A stretch of DNA of 28,862 nt from Terrimesophilobacter sp036833635. GTDB lineage: Bacteria > Actinomycetota > Actinomycetes > Actinomycetales > Microbacteriaceae. Position numbers and translations under genes: made by a program. Each line of letters starts with the position of its first letter. Position 1 is the stretch's first letter. The notes beneath the pieces were generated by a model, which ran no database searches, was not told the origin of the DNA, and was given only the letters and a program-made list of their open reading frames with translations. Of this stretch, positions 8,328 to 13,443 are shown piece after piece. The stretch is from contig DAITPJ010000017.1 in assembly GCA_036833635.1 (NCBI GenBank), forward strand, positions 1 through 28,862, written 5' to 3'.

Positions 8328-9626
8328 ATGAGAATCCTCCTCGTCGGCGCTGGCGGCGTCGGCAACGCGATCGCGAAGATCGCCGCCCGCCGCACCTTCT
8401 TCGAGGCCATGATCGTGAGCGACTACGACCTTGCGCGGGCGGAGAGCACGGTCGCCTGGATCGAGGAGAGGCATCCAGAGCGCAAGGGTAAGTTCCTCGC
8501 CGCGCGCATCGACGCCTCGAATCCGGATGACGTCGCCTCGGTCGCGAAGCAGCACGGCGCAACGCACGTCATGAACGCCGTCGAGCCGAAGTTCGTGCCC
8601 ACGATCTTCGCCGGAGCGCTCGCGGCCGGGGCGGACTACCTCGACATGGCCATGAGCCTGTCGGAGCCGCACCCGACGAACCCGCACGAGGAGACGGGCG
8701 TCAAGCTCGGCGACGACCAGTTCGCCCAGGCGGGCGACTGGGAGAAGGCGGGTCGACTCGCACTCGTCGGCATCGGCGTCGAACCGGGGCTTTCGGATGT
8801 CTTCGCCCGCTACGCCGTCGACCACCTGTTCAGCGAGGTCGACGAGCTCGGAGTACGCGACGGTGCGAACCTCGTCGTGCGGGATGAGGCCGGCAATGAG
8901 ATCTTCGCGCCATCCTTCAGCATCTGGACGACCATCGAGGAGTGCCTGAACCCTCCCGTGGTGTGGGAGAAGGACAAAGGCTGGTACACGACGGCGCCGT
9001 TCAGCGATCCCGAGGTATTCGATTTCCCGGAGGGCATCGGCCCCGTGGAGTGCGTCAACGTGGAGCACGAGGAAGTGCTCCTCATGCCGCGCTGGCTGCC
9101 GGCGAAGCGGGTCACATTCAAGTACGGGCTCGGGAATGAGTTCATCGGCATCCTCAAGACGCTCAACCAGCTGGGTCTCGACAGGACGCAGCCGATCAGG
9201 GTGCGGTCAGCCGACGGTCCGGTGTCGGTCGCGCCACGCGATGTCGTCGCGGCGGCCCTCCCCGACCCCGCGACGATCGGGCCGCGGATGACGGGCAAGA
9301 CCTGCGCGGGCGTGTGGGTGACCGGAACGGGCACGAAAGGCCGGCCGCGCTCGAGTTACCTCTACCACGTGAGCGACAACGAGTGGACGATGGCCGAGTA
9401 CGAGAGCCAGTGCGTCGTATGGCAGACGGCCCTGAACCCGGTCATCGCGCTCGAGTTGCTCGCATCCGGCGCCTGGTCGGGTGTTGGCGTACTCGGCCCG
9501 GAGGCATTCGATGCGAAGCCGTTCCTCGACCTCATGGCGCTGCCGGAGGCCGATGGGGGCTACGGCCAGGCCTGGGGCATCAAGGAGCTCGATCCGGTTC
9601 CGAGGGTTCCCAGCCAGCCGGAGTAG
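8328..9626 (+). CDS. Saccharopine dehydrogenase family NAD(P)-dependent oxidoreductase
   Basis: A cytoplasmic Rossmann-fold oxidoreductase of 432 residues. The dinucleotide-binding loop is at the extreme N-terminus (ILLVGAGGVGNAIAKIAA, residues 3-20). The family signature DYLDMAMSLSEP follows near residue 105, and GVGIEPGL-type sequence (GIGVEPGLSDVFARYA) near residue 150. Members act on amino-acid or imine substrates such as saccharopine or carboxynorspermidine. The specificity here cannot be read from sequence, and no lysine or polyamine genes are adjacent. The ATG at 8328 follows GAGGG almost directly, so the ribosome-binding site is unusually close and the transcript may be leaderless. 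It is unrelated in function to the sugar genes as far as can be seen. Confidence 0.88.
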   Translation: MRILLVGAGGVGNAIAKIAARRTFFEAMIVSDYDLARAESTVAWIEERHPERKGKFLAARIDASNPDDVASVAKQHGATHVMNAVEPKFVPTIFAGALAAGADYLDMAMSLSEPHPTNPHEETGVKLGDDQFAQAGDWEKAGRLALVGIGVEPGLSDVFARYAVDHLFSEVDELGVRDGANLVVRDEAGNEIFAPSFSIWTTIEECLNPPVVWEKDKGWYTTAPFSDPEVFDFPEGIGPVECVNVEHEEVLLMPRWLPAKRVTFKYGLGNEFIGILKTLNQLGLDRTQPIRVRSADGPVSVAPRDVVAAALPDPATIGPRMTGKTCAGVWVTGTGTKGRPRSSYLYHVSDNEWTMAEYESQCVVWQTALNPVIALELLASGAWSGVGVLGPEAFDAKPFLDLMALPEADGGYGQAWGIKELDPVPRVPSQPE

Positions 9627-9656
9627 TCTCGCGCAACGCACGTGGAGGTGAGGCGG

Positions 9657-9989
9657 ATGGCGCGACCCGGTCGCCGGGACCCCACACGCATCGGCGACCA
9701 GCCTGCGCTGCGCACGTCATCCGGGGGTATCTGGCTCGTGGTGGGCGGCGCGCTCGCCGTGCTGTGCATCGCCCTGTTGCTTGCGCTCAACACGCTCCAG
9801 CCGCCCGTCGGGATCATCGGCGCGGGCATTGTGCTCGTGCTTTACGTCTTCATGGTGGCCGCCGTCCTCGCGATCCCCGCGCGTCGGACGCGGCTCATCA
9901 CCCTCGCCGTCCTCATGATCGCGATCGCGCTCGTCGGGCTCGTGTTCGTGCTCCTCATCAACATGGCCGAGTGGGCGGCCGTGCGCTGA
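9657..9989 (+). CDS. Small three-helix membrane protein of unknown function
   Basis: A 110-residue integral membrane protein. A basic N-terminal segment (MARPGRRDPTR) precedes three hydrophobic stretches: GGIWLVVGGALAVLCIALLL, IIGAGIVLVLYVFMVAAVLA and ITLAVLMIAIALVGLVFVLL. I take the ATG at 9657 rather than the in-frame GTG at 9642, because GGAGG lies eight bases before 9657. It starts 30 bases after the dehydrogenase gene and could be co-transcribed with it. A strong hairpin follows the stop. I do not recognise the family, and nothing in the sequence indicates a catalytic function. Confidence 0.8.
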   Translation: MARPGRRDPTRIGDQPALRTSSGGIWLVVGGALAVLCIALLLALNTLQPPVGIIGAGIVLVLYVFMVAAVLAIPARRTRLITLAVLMIAIALVGLVFVLLINMAEWAAVR

Positions 9990-9998
9990 GCAGCGCGA

Positions 9999-10027
9999 CG
10001 CCCGTGCACTGCTTAAGTGCACGGGCG
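9999..10027. terminator. Bidirectional terminator hairpin
   Basis: A 12-bp perfect stem (CGCCCGTGCACT with its complement) closes a 5-base loop GCTTA. It lies between the convergent genes ending at 9989 and 10042, so it would serve both. There is no T-run, as is common in high-GC actinobacteria. Confidence 0.85.
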
Positions 10028-10041
10028 CCGCGCGGGGTGTC

Positions 10042-10755
10042 TCAGCGGAACAGCTTCGGGAACTGCGCGATGATGCCCGCGCTCAGGTCGTTCGACATCT
10101 GCTGCATGTGCTCCTCGGCGAGGCCGTAGTCTGCGACGGCCTTGACGTAGTCACCGGTCAATGCGTCGGTGGCGTAGGTGACGGTCTGGGTGATGTGCGT
10201 GCGCATCATGTCGACCATGTCGGCTTCCGACCAGTTCGGGTTCGCTCCGGCGAGGAACTTGCCGATCGCCTCAGCGTTGGCGTACCAGGCCTCGACCGCG
10301 GTCCCGAGGGCTGCCGAGTCGCCGGCCTTTGCAGCGGTGAGCACGGGGACGGCGTCATTGATGTGCTCCGTGAGAAGCGCCGTGAGCTGATCGCCGGCAT
10401 CCGCACCGTAGAACGGCTTGATCGCCTCGCCGATGTCCTTCTGGTTCTGGAGGAGCCGGTTGAGGTTCGGCTCGAGCGCGGGGGAGTCCTCGACGAAGGC
10501 GACGACGGTCGCGTAGGTCCACTCCATGTGCTCGGCCCAGAGGTTCGACATGGCCGTGTACAGACCGATCTCCTGCGATTCGGATGCCGCGGAGTTGTGT
10601 GAGTGCCCGTTGCTGCTCATGACGGCGCTCAGATCGGTTGTGGTCGCGCCCGCGAGGGCGGAACAGCCGGCGACGCCGACCATCGTCAGCGCCGTGAGGA
10701 TTGCCACTCCCACAGCCACCGATACCGCCCTGGGGCGGCGAATTGTTTCGTTCAT
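10042..10755 (-). CDS. Helical lipoprotein with conserved-looking His/Glu pairs, function unknown
   Basis: A 237-residue exported lipoprotein: a basic N-terminus (MNETIRRPR), a hydrophobic helix, and lipobox VAGC with Cys31. A His-containing linker follows (NGHSHN), then a helical domain. His residues fall in four separate helices, three next to Glu: EHMEWT (75-80), EHIND (130-134), RTHIT (185-189) and EEHMQQM (215-221). QNQKDIGEAIKPFYG lies between. I recall similar uncharacterised proteins with an LWxEHxxWT motif in many bacteria, none with a known function. The spacing suggests a four-helix metal-binding bundle, which is inference. ATG 10755 has AAAGG nine bases upstream; ATG 10761 has it at three. 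It is divergent from the ECF sigma gene and probably under its control. Confidence 0.8.
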   Translation of the reverse strand: MNETIRRPRAVSVAVGVAILTALTMVGVAGCSALAGATTTDLSAVMSSNGHSHNSAASESQEIGLYTAMSNLWAEHMEWTYATVVAFVEDSPALEPNLNRLLQNQKDIGEAIKPFYGADAGDQLTALLTEHINDAVPVLTAAKAGDSAALGTAVEAWYANAEAIGKFLAGANPNWSEADMVDMMRTHITQTVTYATDALTGDYVKAVADYGLAEEHMQQMSNDLSAGIIAQFPKLFR

Positions 10756-10823
10756 GATCATGTGCCTTTCTCGTTCAGACGTGATGTGTTGCATTGACTG
10801 ATGAGTGGCACGGGAGGGCAGCG

Positions 10824-10864
10824 GTCTTACCACAACGAAGGATTTCTGAGATTGTCGGTAAGAC
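10824..10864. promoter_or_regulatory. Mirror-image divergent promoter elements (GTCTTACC)
   Basis: GTCTTACC at 10824-10831 on the plus strand is repeated at 10864-10857 on the minus strand, in the gap between the lipoprotein and sigma genes. Each copy is followed about 20 bases later by TTGT, at 10852-10855 and, on the minus strand, 10835-10832. The arrangement looks like two divergent promoters read by the same ECF sigma factor, or a dyad operator. An unusual, self-similar layout; function is inferred. Confidence 0.5.
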
Positions 10865-10891
10865 TTTCGGCTGCGGTGATACAAAGTTCAT

Positions 10892-11599
10892 ATGGAGAAC
10901 CTTGCCGATGGCCTGCTTGAGCGGGATGGTCCCGACGAGGACGAGGTCGGCAACGCGCCCTTCGACCCGGCCGTGACAGTGATCCCGGATCAGGACTTCG
11001 ACTGGGTCGGGTTGCTCTCCGGTGTGCAGCCCTCGCGGGACGACGCCATCCGCCGGCTGCACGCTCTCATGGTGCGCGCCTCACGGTTCCAGCTCGCCCG
11101 CATGGGTGAGGCTCATCGGCTCGGGCAGGCGCGGGCGGAGGCACTCGTGCAGTCGAGCGCCGACGACGCCGTTGTCGCCATCCTTTCCCGGTTGGCGAGT
11201 TTCGAAGGCAGGGCACTCTTCACGACGTGGGCCTATAAGTTCGCGATCCTTCACACCGCGACGGCAGTACGTCGCGAATTGTGGGCCCATACCGAGGAAG
11301 ACCTGTCGTCGATCCCGGAGCCCGCCACGCGAGAGGGCGACCCCCTCGAGCACATGGAGGGTTCTGCGCTGGCGGATGCGCTGCGTCGCGGCATCGCCGA
11401 AAGCTTGACCGCCCACCAGCAACGGGTGCTGGTTGCAGTGGCTCTCGACGGCGTCCCCATCGACATCGTCGCCGACCGGTTCGGCACGACCCGCAATACC
11501 GTCTATAAGACTTTGCACGATGCCCGCAAGAGGCTTCGTGCCTACCTCACCACCCAGGGCTACCTGGATCCATCAGTTCGAGAAGAGGTGAAACGATGA
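10892..11599 (+). CDS. ECF-type RNA polymerase sigma factor
   Basis: An alternative sigma factor of 235 residues. Region 2 is about residues 52-130, with RLASFEGRALFTTWAYKFAIL as the core-binding and melting segment. Region 4 is about 165-218, with LTAHQQRVLVAVALDGVPI and the HTH IVADRFGTTRNTVYKTLHDA. An acidic N-terminal extension of about 45 residues precedes region 2. The ATG at 10892 has no good ribosome-binding site. Its stop overlaps the next ATG (ATGA), joining it to the zinc-finger anti-sigma gene. The divergent lipoprotein gene and the mirrored GTCTTACC elements point to autoregulation and control of that lipoprotein. The stimulus is not visible; metal, redox or nitrosative stress would fit the neighbours. 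Confidence 0.93.
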   Translation: MENLADGLLERDGPDEDEVGNAPFDPAVTVIPDQDFDWVGLLSGVQPSRDDAIRRLHALMVRASRFQLARMGEAHRLGQARAEALVQSSADDAVVAILSRLASFEGRALFTTWAYKFAILHTATAVRRELWAHTEEDLSSIPEPATREGDPLEHMEGSALADALRRGIAESLTAHQQRVLVAVALDGVPIDIVADRFGTTRNTVYKTLHDARKRLRAYLTTQGYLDPSVREEVKR

Positions 11600-11871
11600 G
11601 TACGGAAAATGACGTGACCGCCGCGCTTCTGCAGCAGATCAGCGACAGGCTCGAGCCATGGATGTCCTGCGACGAATCCTTCGACCGCTCTGACAGTATT
11701 CTCGGCGACTTGCTCGACCGCGATCTGCCCCTGCCGGAGGCCTTCGCCGCACACTTGACGGGCTGCGGAGCCTGCCGTGACGAGTTCGAGACGCTCGTCG
11801 AGCTCGTTGCCGCCGATTGGGGCCTGGATGCCGCTGCCGCCCGGGCCAAGGTGAGCGCGCAGCTCGCGTAG
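11596..11871 (+). CDS. Small zinc-finger (ZAS-type) anti-sigma factor
   Basis: A 91-residue soluble protein carrying HLTGCGACRDE, which is the H-x3-C-x2-C zinc signature of ZAS anti-sigma factors (His53, Cys57, Cys60). An additional Cys25 is present. There is no membrane helix, so it acts in the cytoplasm, and a thiol-based signal such as zinc loss on oxidation or nitrosation is plausible. Its ATG overlaps the sigma factor stop (ATGA), with AGAAGAGGTG upstream, ensuring coupled synthesis. It is shorter than classic RsrA-type proteins of about 100 residues. Binding to the sigma factor is inferred from gene order and motif. Confidence 0.87.
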   Translation: MSTENDVTAALLQQISDRLEPWMSCDESFDRSDSILGDLLDRDLPLPEAFAAHLTGCGACRDEFETLVELVAADWGLDAAAARAKVSAQLA

Positions 11872-11888
11872 GCGGAGACATCACAATG

Positions 11889-11922
11889 CAGAATGCGAGC
11901 CCCTGAAGGAGCTCGCATTCTG
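11889..11922. terminator. Hairpin terminator between anti-sigma gene and tRNA-Ser
   Basis: A perfect 12-bp inverted repeat, CAGAATGCGAGC and its complement, around a 10-base loop. It lies 17 bases after the anti-sigma stop and 14 bases beyond the 3' end of the convergent tRNA, so it probably ends both transcripts. No T-run is present. Confidence 0.8.
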
Positions 11923-11935
11923 TGCGGGGAATCGG

Positions 11936-12020
11936 CGGAGAATGGGGGATTCGAACCCCCGAGGGCTTGCACCCAACACGCTTTCCAAGCGTGCGCCATA
12001 GGCCACTAGGCGAATTCTCC
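11936..12020 (-). tRNA. tRNA-Ser (anticodon GGA)
   Basis: The minus strand folds into a class II tRNA of 85 nt. The acceptor GGAGAAT pairs with ATTCTCC, followed by discriminator G. The anticodon arm is CACGC-TTGGAAA-GCGTG, giving anticodon GGA, which reads UCC/UCU serine codons. A long variable arm is present, and the T arm is GGGGG-TTCGAAT-CCCCC. The 3' CCA is not fully encoded (the genome reads CCG after the discriminator). Confidence 0.97.
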
Positions 12021-12053
12021 TGGCCCGCCTCACTGGTGCCGCGGCGGCCTCAA

Positions 12054-12071
12054 AGAATCCTACGGGATTCT
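12054..12071. terminator. Short hairpin upstream of the NnrS-like gene
   Basis: AGAATCC-TACG-GGATTCT forms a 7-bp stem with a tetraloop. It lies just upstream of tRNA-Ser on the minus strand and before the inverted-repeat element. It may end plus-strand read-through or be part of the tRNA promoter region; I cannot tell which. Confidence 0.35.
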
Positions 12072-12102
12072 CCGAACCCTGGCCTTCCTCGCCGTCGAGG
12101 TG

Positions 12103-12183
12103 CGAAATGCAGGAGGTGCCGCGATACCCGCACCGGCAGGTCCCGGCAGCTCGGGCATCGGCATCCGGAACTCCTGCATTTCG
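12103..12183. repeat. 81-nt inverted-repeat element (REP/MITE-like)
   Basis: CGAAATGCAGGAG at 12103-12115 is repeated as its exact reverse complement at 12171-12183. The 55-nt centre has further complementary blocks (GGTGCCG with CGGCATCC; GAT.CCCG with CGGG.ATC), so the whole can fold as one long hairpin. It ends 33 bases before the NnrS-like start codon. It could be a dispersed palindromic element or a 5' regulatory structure. Confidence 0.6.
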
Positions 12184-12216
12184 AACAGGGGGCGGGTCTC
12201 CGGCTACGATCGAAGA

Positions 12217-13443
12217 GTGACTTCCGCCCTGCGGCCGACCGGCCAGGGGATCGGAACCGGGGCATCCGAACGACCGGTTCTCGACCGTACTGCGCTGCGG
12301 CTCGTCTTCCTCATCCCCGGTGGACTCTCGTTGATCCTCGGGCTCGACGCCGCGCTCCTGCTGCTCGGCCTCTGGGCGCCGCTCTCGTTCGCCGAGGTCG
12401 CCGAGCTGCACGCCCCCCTCATGGTCTTCGGCTTCGTCGGAACGCTCATTGTCCTCGAGCGCGCCGTGGCCGCCCGACGGGTGTGGGGCTTCGCCGCCCC
12501 AGCCCTGCTCGGGATCGGAAGCCTCCTCATGCTCTCGCCGCTCCCGGATGCCGTCGGCAAGTCGACCATCGCGCTCGGCTTCATCGCGCTCGTCGGCGTG
12601 TACATCGTGATCTGGCGTCGTTCGCCAGCCGCAGCCATCGACATCCAGATTCTCGGAGCGATCGCCGGCTTGGCCGCGACGATCCTCTGGCTCGCCAACG
12701 CCTCGATCGCCGCGCTCGTGCCGGGCATGGCCGTCTTCCTCATCCTCACGATCGCGGGGGAGAGACTTGAGCTGGCCCGCATCTCACCCGTCGTGGATGC
12801 GAAGGCCGAACGGCTCGGATTGGGTGCTGCCCTTGTGCTGGTCGTGACGGCCGCGATCGCACCGTTGTGGCCGGGTCCTGGTTACCCCCTCCTGGGATTC
12901 GCACTCGTGCTCCTCGTCGCCTGGCTGTTCCGATATGACGTTGCGACGCGCCTCGTGAACACGACGAGTCTGCCGCGCTACATGGCCGCGTGCCTGCTCG
13001 CCGGTTACGTGTGGCTCCTCGTGCCTGCCGGGATCTGGCTCGTCGCGGGTGGGGTGGCCGACGGGCCGCGATATGACGCCGCGCTTCACGCGATCTTCCT
13101 TGGCTTCGTGATGTCGATGATCATGGCGCATGCACCGGTCATCCTCCCTGCCGTCCTGCGCAAGCCGCTGCCGTACCGGCCGTTCCTTTACCTTCCCGTC
13201 TCGCTCCTCCACGTCTCACTCGTCATCCGCCTGCTGGGCGGCGACGCGTGGGGCAACGTCGACGCCCTGCACTGGGGGGGCGGGCTCAACGTCGTCGCCG
13301 TGGTGCTGTTCGCGGTGCTCGCGGTCGCGACCGCGATGATGGGGCCGCCGCGGTCTCGACGGGCTCGACCTGAGAAGACCGCCCGGCCCGAGACGACCGC
13401 CCGGCCCGAGAAGACCGCCCGACCCGAGGATGACACGACATGA
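12217..13443 (+). CDS. NnrS-like polytopic membrane protein
   Basis: A 408-residue membrane protein with about 12 hydrophobic segments. Histidines lie in the contexts ELHAPLMVFGFVGTLI (His65), LHAIFLGFVM (His291) and MAHAPVILPAV (His305), which resemble the haem-associated histidines of NnrS proteins linked to nitric-oxide resistance and denitrification. I take the GTG at 12217, because upstream in-frame sequence is non-hydrophobic and runs through the inverted repeat. The C-terminus is a repetitive RPEKTA/RPETTA tail encoded by 18-nt repeats. Its stop overlaps the nitrite-reductase ATG (ATGA), so the two are co-translated. It may bind haem and copper, protect against NO released by the reductase, or hand over electrons. 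The NnrS assignment is by resemblance, not certain. Confidence 0.75.
   Translation: MTSALRPTGQGIGTGASERPVLDRTALRLVFLIPGGLSLILGLDAALLLLGLWAPLSFAEVAELHAPLMVFGFVGTLIVLERAVAARRVWGFAAPALLGIGSLLMLSPLPDAVGKSTIALGFIALVGVYIVIWRRSPAAAIDIQILGAIAGLAATILWLANASIAALVPGMAVFLILTIAGERLELARISPVVDAKAERLGLGAALVLVVTAAIAPLWPGPGYPLLGFALVLLVAWLFRYDVATRLVNTTSLPRYMAACLLAGYVWLLVPAGIWLVAGGVADGPRYDAALHAIFLGFVMSMIMAHAPVILPAVLRKPLPYRPFLYLPVSLLHVSLVIRLLGGDAWGNVDALHWGGGLNVVAVVLFAVLAVATAMMGPPRSRRARPEKTARPETTARPEKTARPEDDTT
13366..13428 (+). repeat. 18-nt tandem repeat in the 3' end of the NnrS-like gene
   Basis: About 3.5 copies of an 18-nt unit encode RPEKTA, RPETTA, RPEKTA and RPED in tandem. It begins within GGTCTCGACGGGCTCGACC (13352-13370), which resembles intergenic palindromic repeats I recall from Microbacteriaceae. 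The repeat forms a hydrophilic tail and its copy number may vary between strains. Confidence 0.75.
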
